Shown one piece after another: positions 19,132 to 28,362 of a stretch of DNA of 64,000 nt (position 1 is its first letter; each line of letters opens with the position of its first letter). The stretch is from positions 248,001 through 312,000 of the forward strand of contig MKTZ01000026.1 of NCBI GenBank assembly GCA_001898505.1. Direction: 5' to 3'. Origin of the DNA: Sphingobacteriales bacterium 50-39. Its GTDB lineage: Bacteria; Bacteroidota; Bacteroidia; Chitinophagales; Chitinophagaceae. Both the position numbers and the translations under genes were made by a program. The notes under the pieces are model-generated. The model ran no database searches. It saw only the letters and a program-made list of their open reading frames with translations, and had not been told where the DNA came from.

Positions 19132-20817
19132 TCAGGAATTCCCCAGACGCTGTAGTATGTCCAGCTGATGTTTTCGGGCCGTATCCAAGGCAATATCATA
19201 CCCGGCATCCGCATGACGTATGACACCCATACCGGGGTCATTGCGTAACACGCGGGCAAGGCGGGCCGCAGCTTCCGGTGTACCATCCGCGACGATGACC
19301 ATTCCGGCATGTATGCTATAACCCATGCCAACCCCGCCGCCGTGATGGAGGCTTACCCAGCTGGCGCCTCCAGCCGTATTGACAAGGGCATTAAGAAGGG
19401 GCCAGTCGGCGACGGCATCGCTACCATCCAGCATGGCTTCTGTCTCCCTGTTAGGACTGGCGACAGAGCCTGTATCGAGATGATCGCGGCCAATGACGAT
19501 AGGCGCCTTTACCTTGCCTTCCCGGACCAACTCATTGAAGGCTGCACCCGCCCGCTCCCTTTCTCCCTGTCCCAGCCAACAGATCCTGGCAGGCAGCCCC
19601 TGGAAAGCGATCTTTTCTTTGGCGAGACGCAGCCAACGCTGAAGGGAATCATTTTCCGGAAAAAGAGCAGCTATCGTTGCATCCGTGACGGCAATATCCT
19701 GCGGGTCGCCGCTAAGGGCCGCCCAGCGGAAAGGGCCCTTGCCTTCGCAGAACAGTGGGCGTATATATGCCGGTACAAAACCAGGGAAGTCAAATGCGTT
19801 CTCAAGCCCCCGTTCTTTAGCCCGGGCGCGAAGGTTGTTGCCATAATCGAAGGTGACGGCGCCTCGTCGCTGCATCTCCAGCATTAATTCGACATGCCTG
19901 CGCATGGAGCGATAGGCAAGATCGATGTACTGATCAGGATGGTCCTTCCGAAGGGCCTTTGCCTGCTCATAGCTGATCTCATGCGGCCAATAGCCGATGA
20001 GAGGATCGTGTGCGGAAGTCTGATCCGTTAGCGTATCGGGTATGCAACTCCGCTGAAGCATTCTTTCCAGCAGGTGTACAGCGTTGCACAATACGCCTAT
20101 CGAAAGAGCCTGCCCTTTTTTACGAGCCTCCAGGGCTTTGTCGATGGCTTCATCTATATCGTAGAGCTTGAGGTCAAGATATTTTGTCTCCACTCTTTTG
20201 TCGATGCGCCATTCTTCGACCTCTGCAATAAGGGCTACTCCCCCATTCATGGTAATGGCAAGAGGCTGTGCCCCTCCCATTCCACCCAATCCGGCGGTGA
20301 CATTGAGCGTACTTTTCAACGATCCGCCAAAATGTTTGTTGGCGGCGGCGGCATAGGTCTCATACGTACCCTGGACAATTCCCTGGGAGCCGATATAGAT
20401 CCAGGAGCCGGCCGTCATCTGGCCATACATCATCAGGCCTTTTTTTTCCAGCTCGTCAAAATGTTGCCAGTCCGCCCATTTGGGTACCAGCTGCGAGTTG
20501 GAGAGGAGGACACGGGGAGCGTCCTTATGCGTTCGCAGGATACCGACCGGCTTGCCACTCTGTATCAGCAGGGTCTCATCATCGCCCAGATCCCTGAGCG
20601 CCTTCAGGATAAGGTCAAGACTCTCGAAATTACGGGCAGCTTTGCCCCTTCCACCATAGACAATAAGCTCCTCAGGGCGTTCGGCAACGGCGGGGTCGAG
20701 GTTATTGAGGAGCATGCGCAGCGCCGCTTCCTGTATCCAGCCTTTACACTGCAACTGCGTACCCGTAGGGGTCTTGTATTTAACAGGATCATACCGATGG
20801 GAGGTGATAGTGCTCAT
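19132..20817 (-). CDS. hutU: Urocanate hydratase
   Basis: The 561-residue protein matches urocanase over its full length, including [13 protein letters not shown], the NAD-binding stretch [16 protein letters not shown] and [18 protein letters not shown] near the C-terminus. It hydrates urocanate to 4-imidazolone-5-propanoate using bound NAD+. The start codon overlaps the hutH stop as ATGA, so translation is probably coupled. It is the second gene of the hutH-hutU pair, separated from the other hut genes by the LamG and trehalose genes. Confidence 0.96.
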   Translation of the reverse strand: MSTITSHRYDPVKYKTPTGTQLQCKGWIQEAALRMLLNNLDPAVAERPEELIVYGGRGKAARNFESLDLILKALRDLGDDETLLIQSGKPVGILRTHKDAPRVLLSNSQLVPKWADWQHFDELEKKGLMMYGQMTAGSWIYIGSQGIVQGTYETYAAAANKHFGGSLKSTLNVTAGLGGMGGAQPLAITMNGGVALIAEVEEWRIDKRVETKYLDLKLYDIDEAIDKALEARKKGQALSIGVLCNAVHLLERMLQRSCIPDTLTDQTSAHDPLIGYWPHEISYEQAKALRKDHPDQYIDLAYRSMRRHVELMLEMQRRGAVTFDYGNNLRARAKERGLENAFDFPGFVPAYIRPLFCEGKGPFRWAALSGDPQDIAVTDATIAALFPENDSLQRWLRLAKEKIAFQGLPARICWLGQGERERAGAAFNELVREGKVKAPIVIGRDHLDTGSVASPNRETEAMLDGSDAVADWPLLNALVNTAGGASWVSLHHGGGVGMGYSIHAGMVIVADGTPEAAARLARVLRNDPGMGVIRHADAGYDIALDTARKHQLDILQRLGNS

Positions 20818-22385
20818 AATGCAATTTTAAAAGATTCGAATGTGCCGTTCAGGTCCACGTTTATTGCCGCGGCCGCCTCATTCACTTTTTTTACAAAAGA
20901 GAAATCATGAATAATGGCCTTTATCTGCTCGATGTCTCTGGCGAATATCCTGTCTTCGCTGGCGAATCCAACAAAGTTACGAACATATTCATGGGCGGAT
21001 TCAAGGATCTCACTGCTTCTTAACGGCCGGCGGAATTCAATAGCCTGGCAGGCGCTCATCAGCTCGATAGCCAAAATGTATTCCAGGTTGTCCAATACGC
21101 GGTTGAGCTTTCTGCCGCTGATGCTCCCCATGCTTACATGATCTTCCTGTCCAAGGGATGTGGGAATGCTGTCTGCGCTGGCCGGGAAACAATGGGTCTT
21201 GTTCTCCGACACCAGGGCGGCGGTAGTATACTGCGGGATCATGAATCCGCTGTTGAGGCCTACATTGCGCATCAGGAGCAGGGGCAGGCCCCATTTGCCT
21301 TCCAGCAGGAGATAACAGCGTCTGTCGGAGATATTCCCTATCTCGGCTGCGGCAAAACAGGCATAATCCAATGGCAGCGCCAGAGGCTGGCCATGGAAAT
21401 TCCCTCCGCTGATGGTATCGTTTTCCCCCAGGATAATGGGGTTGTCCGTGACGGAATTCAGTTCTATTTCGGTGAGCTGGCGAAGATGCAGCCAGGCATT
21501 GCGGGTAGCGCCGTGTACCTGCGGCATGCATCGCAGGGAATATGGGTCCTGCACTCTTCCGCAATCCACATGACTCTGCATGATGGCGCTGTTGCGCAGC
21601 AGCAGCCTAAGCCGCTGGGCTACCAGTCCGGTGCCGGCAAAGGGCCGCAGCCGGTGCAGTCTTTCATCGAAGGGAGCTTTGGTGCCTGTAAGCGCTTCCA
21701 GGCTCATGGCGCCGATGATATCGGCCGCCTCCAGGCAGTAATGCAGGCGCTGAACGGCATCGACGGCATAGGAAAGGATGAATTGCGTGCCATTGATAAG
21801 GGCCAGCCCTTCTTTGGGTCCCAGCTGAATAGGGGTCAGCCCGAACTTGCTCAATATCTCTCCTGTATGGTGGCGGCGCCCTTTATAAAAGACCTCCCCC
21901 AGCCCGATCAGCGGCAGGAAAAGGTGCGCCAATGGCGCCAGATCGCCCGATGCGCCTACGGACCCTTTTTCAGGCACTACGGGAATTACATCTTCACGGA
22001 TATGCCACAGGATACGTTCCAGGGTCTCCAGCCTGACGCCGGAGAAACCCTGCGCCAGGGCATGGACTTTGGTGATAAGCATTATCCGGGCGATGTGTAC
22101 AGGTATGGCCTCTCCTACCCCTACGCTATGGCTTTGAAGTATCTTATGTTGTAGTATACGGGTATCTTCTTCGGAGATCCTGGTGTCGGCAAGTATGCCA
22201 AAGCCGGTATTGACACCATATACGGTCGTATTACGTTCAACAATATCCGAAACATGTTGCTGACTTGCCAGGACCTTTCCGCGAACTTCCGGTGTCAGTA
22301 CCCCTTCCATGCCGCCCCGGGCCATGGCAATTGCTTTGCCGGTGTCCAGCGTGTCTTCTCCGTAGTGGAAACTCTTTACATTCAT
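20814..22385 (-). CDS. hutH: Histidine ammonia-lyase
   Basis: The 523-residue protein carries the Ala-Ser-Gly triad that forms the MIO cofactor ([14 protein letters not shown]). Other family blocks are [17 protein letters not shown] and [14 protein letters not shown] [12 protein letters not shown]. It removes ammonia from L-histidine to give urocanate, the first step of histidine degradation. The chosen ATG at 22385 gives [13 protein letters not shown]; a longer frame upstream has no family similarity. A -7 box (TATTTTTG) ends four bases before this ATG. hutU overlaps its stop by four bases. Confidence 0.96.
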   Translation of the reverse strand: MNVKSFHYGEDTLDTGKAIAMARGGMEGVLTPEVRGKVLASQQHVSDIVERNTTVYGVNTGFGILADTRISEEDTRILQHKILQSHSVGVGEAIPVHIARIMLITKVHALAQGFSGVRLETLERILWHIREDVIPVVPEKGSVGASGDLAPLAHLFLPLIGLGEVFYKGRRHHTGEILSKFGLTPIQLGPKEGLALINGTQFILSYAVDAVQRLHYCLEAADIIGAMSLEALTGTKAPFDERLHRLRPFAGTGLVAQRLRLLLRNSAIMQSHVDCGRVQDPYSLRCMPQVHGATRNAWLHLRQLTEIELNSVTDNPIILGENDTISGGNFHGQPLALPLDYACFAAAEIGNISDRRCYLLLEGKWGLPLLLMRNVGLNSGFMIPQYTTAALVSENKTHCFPASADSIPTSLGQEDHVSMGSISGRKLNRVLDNLEYILAIELMSACQAIEFRRPLRSSEILESAHEYVRNFVGFASEDRIFARDIEQIKAIIHDFSFVKKVNEAAAAINVDLNGTFESFKIAL

Positions 22386-22389
22386 GTGC

Positions 22390-22397
22390 CAAAAATA
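22390..22397 (-). promoter_or_regulatory. -7 promoter box of hutHU
   Basis: On the minus strand TATTTTTG matches TAnnTTTG and is followed by GCAC and then the hutH ATG. This predicts a leaderless or nearly leaderless hutHU mRNA. I see no obvious inverted-repeat operator next to it. Confidence 0.6.
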
Positions 22398-22467
22398 ACA
22401 GCTTTTATCCGAATCCTTCCCGGATAAGTACTGGTGTTCCGGAAACATGGATAGACAGGCTTTTTGC

Positions 22468-23214
22468 CTATTTAAGCAACCTTCGAAGGAACTCCTCCCT
22501 GCGTCGGCTGGCAACCTCGATGTTGCTGCCATCTTCCATTATTATATAGCCTCCCCTGCCCTTATGATATTTCTGGATCTTGTGCAGGTTGATGATATGG
22601 GAATTGTGTACTCTGCAGAAAATGGCATCAGGCAAAAGGTCTTCATATTCTTTTATATTGCGGGTGGCGACGATCTCCTCCGTATTGGTCAGAAAGATAC
22701 TGGTATAGCTGCCCTTCGCCTCAAATCGTATGATGTCTTTTATAGGAATGAAGACAAGTCCTGTCAGCGTTGGTACCGCCATTTTTTGCTGGGTGAGCTG
22801 GAATGTCTCTACATTATACAAAAGGGTCTCCATCTGATCGATGAAGCTTCTTCCCTGGACTTTTCTCGTGGCCCTTTCAACGGCGCCGCGAAGATCATCG
22901 ATATCCACAGGTTTTAGAAGATAATCTACTGCACTGTATTTAAAAGCGCGGATAGCATAGTTGTCAAAAGCCGTAACGAAGATCACCTGAAACTCGATTG
23001 GCTGCAGTTGATTCAACAGGTCAAATGCATTGCCATGTGTCATTTCAATGTCCAGGATCACAAGATCCGGTTTCGTGGTCTGGATCACATGCAGCCCTGT
23101 TTCCACCCCATCTGCATCGCCCACAACGACCACTTCCGGACAATAGGCGTTCAGCAATCTTTGCAACACCTTGATACTGTCTGTTTCGTCGTCAACTAAT
23201 ACGGTCTTGATCAT
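22468..23214 (-). CDS. LytTR response regulator (pair 1)
   Basis: The 248-residue protein has a receiver domain (about 1-120; VLVDDE acidic pocket, phospho-acceptor Asp in LVILDIEM, conserved Lys in YLLKPVD) and a LytTR DNA-binding domain (about 145-245; FEAKGSYTSIF, RVHNSHIINLHKI). LytTR regulators bind direct repeats in promoters. The start MIKTVLVDDE lies 10 bases after the stop of the propeller kinase gene, so the two form a kinase-regulator pair. It is a clear paralog of the regulator at 27603-28358 (shared RVHNSHI, ASRR and GRGG blocks). Confidence 0.93.
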   Translation of the reverse strand: MIKTVLVDDETDSIKVLQRLLNAYCPEVVVVGDADGVETGLHVIQTTKPDLVILDIEMTHGNAFDLLNQLQPIEFQVIFVTAFDNYAIRAFKYSAVDYLLKPVDIDDLRGAVERATRKVQGRSFIDQMETLLYNVETFQLTQQKMAVPTLTGLVFIPIKDIIRFEAKGSYTSIFLTNTEEIVATRNIKEYEDLLPDAIFCRVHNSHIINLHKIQKYHKGRGGYIIMEDGSNIEVASRRREEFLRRLLK

Positions 23215-23224
23215 AAAGTATTTT

Positions 23225-26140
23225 TTATAGGTATAAGTCAAATCTTGGAAATCGGACTATCACACGGGTACCGCTGGGTTCGTCCTGTGCATTCTTCAGG
23301 TCGATGACCTCTATACTTATGCTCTCTTTATTCACGGCATTGATCAGGCGGATCCGGTCGGCTGTCAGTGACATCCCTTTTGACTGATATTCGATATGTT
23401 CCCGGGTCTTATAGCGGGCCGACTGTTCCCTTCCAATGCCATTATCTTCTATGACAAATGCAAGCTTGTCCCCTTCCTGAATGATCCTTATCCGTATGAA
23501 GCCTCCTTTCCCAGCCCTGTGCCGAAGCCCATGACGCAAGCAATTTTCTACATATGGCTGTATCAGCATCGGGGGAATACGTATATCTTCCACTTGGTGC
23601 CGTAAAGACGGGTCCACTTCTATATTATAATCCATTTTCTCCTTAAAGCGAAATTTTTCTAGGGAGAGATACGTAGAGAGATAGCTAACCTCATCCGACA
23701 AAGGAATAAAGGTTTTTGATGAATTATGCAATGTAGCTCTTATAAGTCTGGCAAAGCCGGTGATATATTTATTGGCATTGAACATGTCCTGATCAAAAAT
23801 ATATTGCTGAATGGAGTTGAGACAATTGAAAATGAAATGGGGGTTCATTTGCGCCTGAAGAGCCATATGTTCCATTTCAATCATGCGCCGGCTCAGCTCT
23901 TCTTTTTCGGACTGGCGGTGATGGAGCTGCTTCATGCGCAAGCTCACAAAAAGCCACGTCAATAAAAGAAAAAGCAATAGGGTCGTTCCCTGGAACCAAA
24001 TGGTTTTCCAAAAAGGAGTAGCTACCGTGAACTGGATGGAAAGCATTCTGCTGACCTTCCCAAATTTGTTGATAGCCTGTAATTGCAGGGTATACTCTTT
24101 GTATGGCAAGGTCGGATAATCAAGAAATGTTTCTTTGGTGGTCTTCCAGGTGCTGTCCAATCCCAACAGCCGGTAGCGATAAGAGATATTGCCGGCAGAC
24201 ATATACGAAATACCGGCAAATTCAAAACGGATATTGTTGTCCGCATAAGGCAGCCTGAGAGAGGTAGTATCGGCCAGCCTATTCCTGCCAGAGTTGATAA
24301 CCCCCAGCAGGGTTAGGCGGCAGGTGGAAGCGTTGCCTACATAGTCTGCATTAAAAAAATTGAGCCCGCCAGGACTGCCGACATACACCATGGAGTTGTC
24401 TGCATAAATAGCGTTTATAATATCCGAGCTCAAGCCGTCGCTGGCAGTATAAGTGGTCACCGGATTGCCAGACTGGCCAAGGTCCACTTTATTCAATCCT
24501 TTATCCGTGCCAACCCATAATATTTTATCATGCAAATAAAGCACCCGGCACAGATCACTGACCAATCCCTGTTTGCGGGTAAGAAGGGATACACGTCGCC
24601 CATCCTTCCACCCAATGATGCCTCCGCCATAGGTGGCTATCCACAAGGTGCTGTCAGGAGCCGCCACTATCGAGCTGATCCGTTCTTTCATAAGTGGATC
24701 AAAAGCTCCCCAATATTCCGGAGGCCGGCTTTGCTGCGATACGTAAAGCCCATTGAGTGTACCGATATAAGTTGAGTTGTTAAAGCAATAGACAATAGTT
24801 GCTCTTTCATGCCACAAAATATCTTTGACATGAAGGTCCTTCGTGTCGAAAACATATACGCCCCGATAGCCGGCTGCCAGGATCTCTGAATCATTTTTCA
24901 GGCAGGCTGTTTTAACAGAAAATTCTACATCCATTGACTGAGCGGAGGAATAGGGATAGTAGAGCAGTCTGGTGACGGCCCCGACAAGAAGCCGTTGGTC
25001 TTTCATCTTTTGTATGTAGCGTATTTCGTCTACTTCATTGTTGATCACGGGCCGGCTACCGGCATCCCTGAAAGAAGGAAGGGAGAATCGGAATAACATG
25101 CTCTGGGTGGCGCCTATCATGAGTTCATTATCTATCTTGCGGATCGTAAACACCTCATTTTGAGCAACATTTTTTGTTCGGAGCGGGATATACCGGATGG
25201 CTTCGGAGTTCAGACGAAAAAGCCCCAGTCCCAGGGTCGTAAACCAAATATTACCTTCGTCATCCCGAAAAGTCCTGGAGACCCTTCCTCCCAATTGAAA
25301 ATTCCGGATAGATCCGGTAGCAATATTGTACTCTGTTGTACCCCGGGTACTGTTGCAATAGATAAGGCTGTCACCCACAGCGCTCAGGCTGACATGCCTT
25401 ACAGTATCGTGCTCCACGTCAGTTTCAATTGTCCTGTTCAACCGCATCGAATGGAACTTGTACTTCGGTTGAACTGTGCGCCAGCCGATCAGTTGAGAAT
25501 TAATGGATATAAAGGTGGGATAGTTGAACAATATGTCGACAGCAAGAAAGTGAGTAAACCTGTCATTTACAAACCTGAATACGGTCTTTTTATCCTGGAC
25601 CAGGAAGTTCCCATCCGGTCCTCTGCTCACTGCAGCCGTCTCAATGGAAGTGCCGTCAATGGTGTCGATATTCTTTATTTGCCCTCCCGCACTCAACAAA
25701 TGCAGCACTGTCTTTTCCGCAACAAGGATATTGCCATTCATATCTTCCGCAAAACCGACAATACCCGATCTTATGGGCATCTGCCCTAACACCCGATCAT
25801 TTTCCTGGTTGTGTATCCTGCCCTGGTAATAAAAACAAATGGATTTACTGAACGGCGCCATCCATATCCTTCCCCTGGAATCTGCGAATATCTGCATCAC
25901 CTCTATATCCGGCAATCCGTCGTCCAGGGTAAAATTTGAAAAATGGCTCCCGTCAAAACGGCTGACGCCGCCCTCGGTACCCATCCATAAAAAACCATCC
26001 TTATCCTGGGTGATACAATAGATATTGGATCCGGCAATCCCGTCCTTTACATCATACCTGGTATAGCTATATTCCTGGGAAAAAGAGGAAAATGGCAACA
26101 GATATAGGAATAAGAAGGTCAGGAATGGATGTCCTTTCAT
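23225..26140 (-). CDS. Propeller-type LytS histidine kinase (pair 1)
   Basis: The 971-residue protein has a signal peptide (ends FSSFSQ), a periplasmic sensor of repeated two-component propeller motifs (for example DGFLWMGTEGGVSRFDG, GRIWMAPF, ILWVGTDKGLNKVD), a Y_Y_Y domain (YRYRLLGLDSTW), one membrane segment (about residues 735-755) and a cytoplasmic His_kinase domain with QMNPHFIFNCLNSIQQ (phospho-acceptor His) and an HATPase segment (IPPMLIQPYVEN, DNGIGRE). It probably senses an extracellular signal and phosphorylates the adjacent LytTR regulator. It is a close paralog of the kinase at 28363-31284 and lies just downstream of the remnant of a third such kinase. Confidence 0.94.
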   Translation of the reverse strand: MKGHPFLTFLFLYLLPFSSFSQEYSYTRYDVKDGIAGSNIYCITQDKDGFLWMGTEGGVSRFDGSHFSNFTLDDGLPDIEVMQIFADSRGRIWMAPFSKSICFYYQGRIHNQENDRVLGQMPIRSGIVGFAEDMNGNILVAEKTVLHLLSAGGQIKNIDTIDGTSIETAAVSRGPDGNFLVQDKKTVFRFVNDRFTHFLAVDILFNYPTFISINSQLIGWRTVQPKYKFHSMRLNRTIETDVEHDTVRHVSLSAVGDSLIYCNSTRGTTEYNIATGSIRNFQLGGRVSRTFRDDEGNIWFTTLGLGLFRLNSEAIRYIPLRTKNVAQNEVFTIRKIDNELMIGATQSMLFRFSLPSFRDAGSRPVINNEVDEIRYIQKMKDQRLLVGAVTRLLYYPYSSAQSMDVEFSVKTACLKNDSEILAAGYRGVYVFDTKDLHVKDILWHERATIVYCFNNSTYIGTLNGLYVSQQSRPPEYWGAFDPLMKERISSIVAAPDSTLWIATYGGGIIGWKDGRRVSLLTRKQGLVSDLCRVLYLHDKILWVGTDKGLNKVDLGQSGNPVTTYTASDGLSSDIINAIYADNSMVYVGSPGGLNFFNADYVGNASTCRLTLLGVINSGRNRLADTTSLRLPYADNNIRFEFAGISYMSAGNISYRYRLLGLDSTWKTTKETFLDYPTLPYKEYTLQLQAINKFGKVSRMLSIQFTVATPFWKTIWFQGTTLLLFLLLTWLFVSLRMKQLHHRQSEKEELSRRMIEMEHMALQAQMNPHFIFNCLNSIQQYIFDQDMFNANKYITGFARLIRATLHNSSKTFIPLSDEVSYLSTYLSLEKFRFKEKMDYNIEVDPSLRHQVEDIRIPPMLIQPYVENCLRHGLRHRAGKGGFIRIRIIQEGDKLAFVIEDNGIGREQSARYKTREHIEYQSKGMSLTADRIRLINAVNKESISIEVIDLKNAQDEPSGTRVIVRFPRFDLYL

Positions 26141-26145
26141 AAGCT

Positions 26146-26326
26146 TTATAAAAATACATAATGTTCCTCTTGGTCAGCTATTTTGTGCAGTTCTTCCTGC
26201 TCGGACTCCCGCTGACGGATATGTTTTATTCCCGATATCCACCTTGTTGAGCCCTTTGTCCTGTGAGAAGGCAGAATACGACAAGAGGAAGAAAACAGAC
26301 AAGGTTAGCGGCCGGGTGCGCTTCAT
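26146..26326 (-). pseudogene. Collapsed remnant of a third propeller kinase
   Basis: An intact signal peptide (MKRTRPLTLSVFFLLSYSAF) is joined directly to DKGLNKVDIG, which matches an internal propeller segment of the neighbouring kinase (DKGLNKVDLG, its residue ~560). In another frame the next bases encode IKHIRQRESEQEELHKIAD, which matches that kinase's post-membrane linker MKQLHHRQSEKEELSRRMIE. So large internal pieces and the catalytic part are gone. It ends five bases before the start of the intact kinase gene on the same strand. Confidence 0.7.
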
Positions 26327-26389
26327 AAGGCCATAAAAATAAGGCTTATTTCGAATGATATGCAAGGAGGTTAATTCAATGTTTGTTGT

Positions 26390-26397
26390 TATATTTG
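26390..26397 (+). promoter_or_regulatory. -7 promoter box for the GT4 gene
   Basis: TATATTTG matches TAnnTTTG, 21 bases before the ATG at 26419; a short leader is predicted. No clear -33 TTTG at the usual distance. Confidence 0.5.
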
Positions 26398-26418
26398 CAG
26401 GTTAAATTTTGAGGATCA

Positions 26419-27600
26419 ATGAATTACAGACAAGGCAGAACGAAGCTCAAGCTGGAATTGATAGGCATGGCGCCTTTTGTCTGGCTGGGTTGGTTGTATG
26501 GCCGGCTTTTCCCTTTGAAACAGCCGACTTCTCATTTTCTCTTTTTTCCTTCCGCGGATATTGGAGGCGCTCCCAGAAACAATGCGGATATCGCAGCCTG
26601 TATCAGCGATAAGAAGCCGCTGGTGATCTTCTCCAAAAAGCCCAGAAATAATGGTTTCCTCCATCTCTTTCAACAAAAAGATGTGAGGATATTGGACCTG
26701 CACAGGAAAATAGATAACAAGCTTTTTCATTTCGTCAATTTTTTTTACAGGGGCGTTTTGGCCGCATGGATCAACCGTTCTGAAAACCCGGTAGTTTTCG
26801 GCGGGGAATGCATCTTTTTTTATAAAGTAATCCCACACCTCAGAAAAGATATACCCTGTGTTGAGCTCTGCCACCTGGATACCTGGCTGGGCTATTCCAT
26901 CGGCTTCATTGACAGGATATCGCTCCGGATCTGCAGCACTTTGAAGCTGAAAGAAGCGATCCTCCGGCAATACCGGGAAAATAATGTCCCCACATCTTTC
27001 TATGCGAAGGTGCATTTTATCGAGAACCATACCTATATCCCCGAATACCGGGAAGTAACCAATCCCGAGTTGGAGGTGGTATTCATCGGCAGGGGTTCGC
27101 CACAGAAAAGACTGCACATCTTCGCTGCCATTGCGGCCAGGATGCATAAGTTGGAGCTTCCGGCGCACTTTTCCTTTGTTGGAGATGTGGAGAATGTCCT
27201 CAACCCGGCGGATCTCCCGTTTTGCAAATTCTACGGGAAAGTCACCGATGAAACATCCCTGCATGCTATCCAGCAGGCATCTGATGTCCTGCTTCTTACC
27301 TCAGCCTTCGAAGGATTGCCCATGGTGGTAATGGAAATGATGGCTTTTGGGAAGGTAGTTGTGTCTACTGCCGTAAACGCCATCCCGGATTATATCACGC
27401 ATATGGAAAATGGGCTTCTCATCAAATCCATCGAAGAAGATGCCATTGTAGAGGAAGGGATCGAATTACTTCGTTTGCTGATTGAACAGCCTGCATTGAA
27501 ATCAGCGCTGGGGCGCAGGAGCGTGGAGATCGCCATCCAAAAATTTGGTGGCGAGGTATTTTGCAGGGAATACCGCAAAGTACTGCTAAGAGACAGATAG
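26419..27600 (+). CDS. GT4-family glycosyltransferase
   Basis: The 393-residue protein has a GT-B fold. The C-terminal donor-binding half shows VVFIGRGSPQKRLHIF, DVLLLTSAFEGLPMVVMEMM (the E-x7-E motif of GT4) and IPDYITHMENGLLI. The N-terminal half is divergent. It is expected to add a sugar from a nucleotide-sugar donor to a surface glycan precursor on the cytoplasmic side. The gene stands alone on the plus strand between two kinase/regulator pairs and converges on regulator 2 with a two-base gap. Donor and acceptor cannot be read from sequence. Confidence 0.85.
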   Translation: MNYRQGRTKLKLELIGMAPFVWLGWLYGRLFPLKQPTSHFLFFPSADIGGAPRNNADIAACISDKKPLVIFSKKPRNNGFLHLFQQKDVRILDLHRKIDNKLFHFVNFFYRGVLAAWINRSENPVVFGGECIFFYKVIPHLRKDIPCVELCHLDTWLGYSIGFIDRISLRICSTLKLKEAILRQYRENNVPTSFYAKVHFIENHTYIPEYREVTNPELEVVFIGRGSPQKRLHIFAAIAARMHKLELPAHFSFVGDVENVLNPADLPFCKFYGKVTDETSLHAIQQASDVLLLTSAFEGLPMVVMEMMAFGKVVVSTAVNAIPDYITHMENGLLIKSIEEDAIVEEGIELLRLLIEQPALKSALGRRSVEIAIQKFGGEVFCREYRKVLLRDR

Positions 27601-27602
27601 TA

Positions 27603-28358
27603 TTAACCTGAAATGGAAGCCAGGAACTTATCTTTACGCCGTGATGCCACTTCGATCATCTGCCCATCCTCCATCTCTACGTGACCTCCCCTGCCACGGT
27701 GGTATTTTTTGATACAGTTCAGGTTGACGATATGCGAATTATGCACCCGGTTGAATAAGCTGACAGGCAGAATGTCCTCATACTCCTTTATGTTTTTCGA
27801 AGACATCACTTTTTGTCCATCTTTCAAATGGAAGCGACTGTATCCACCATCTGCCTCGATACGAATGATGTCATCAAACTGGATAAAAGAGATACTTTCC
27901 ACCCCTGGGATAGCCAGCTTTATGGCCGAAGGGACCGGCTGCCGCATATTGGTCAGCAAATTATTCAGTTGGAGATTGGATCTCTTGAGCTGCAGCCTTT
28001 CTCCTGCTTTCTGTACAGCAATTCTAAGCTCTTTCAGGTTCACCGGTTTCAGCAGGTAATCGAGCGCGCTATACCTGAAAGCCTTCAGGGTATAGTCGTT
28101 AAACGCCGTCACGAAAATAACCTCAAAATCGATGGGCATCAGCTTGTCAAGAAGATCGAAGCCATTGCCATAGGGCATCTCGACATCCAGGAAGACTAGT
28201 TCCGGATGTACCTCCTGAATAAGGCTATGGGCATCATCCGCCTGACCTGCCTCTCCCAGGATTGCTACATCCCAACAATACTCCTGCAATAGTTCTTTCA
28301 AAACCCGGATATTCCCCGGCTCATCATCAATGATAACGGCATTTATCATACTCGACAT
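27603..28358 (-). CDS. LytTR response regulator (pair 2)
   Basis: The 251-residue protein has a receiver domain (AVIIDDE, phospho-acceptor Asp in LVFLDVEMP, Lys in YLLKPVN) and a LytTR domain (IEADGGYSRFHLKDG, NRVHNSHIVNLNCI). It starts four bases after the stop of propeller kinase 2, so the two are co-translated partners. An ATG at 28349 (MINAVIIDDE) is an equally good start. It is paralogous to regulator 1. Confidence 0.93.
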   Translation of the reverse strand: MSSMINAVIIDDEPGNIRVLKELLQEYCWDVAILGEAGQADDAHSLIQEVHPELVFLDVEMPYGNGFDLLDKLMPIDFEVIFVTAFNDYTLKAFRYSALDYLLKPVNLKELRIAVQKAGERLQLKRSNLQLNNLLTNMRQPVPSAIKLAIPGVESISFIQFDDIIRIEADGGYSRFHLKDGQKVMSSKNIKEYEDILPVSLFNRVHNSHIVNLNCIKKYHRGRGGHVEMEDGQMIEVASRRKDKFLASISG

Positions 28359-28362
28359 TTGA

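Noticed and set aside
21138-22154. 338-codon plus-strand frame opposite hutH
   Set aside because: Antisense shadow of histidine ammonia-lyase, which has its MIO triad and full length.
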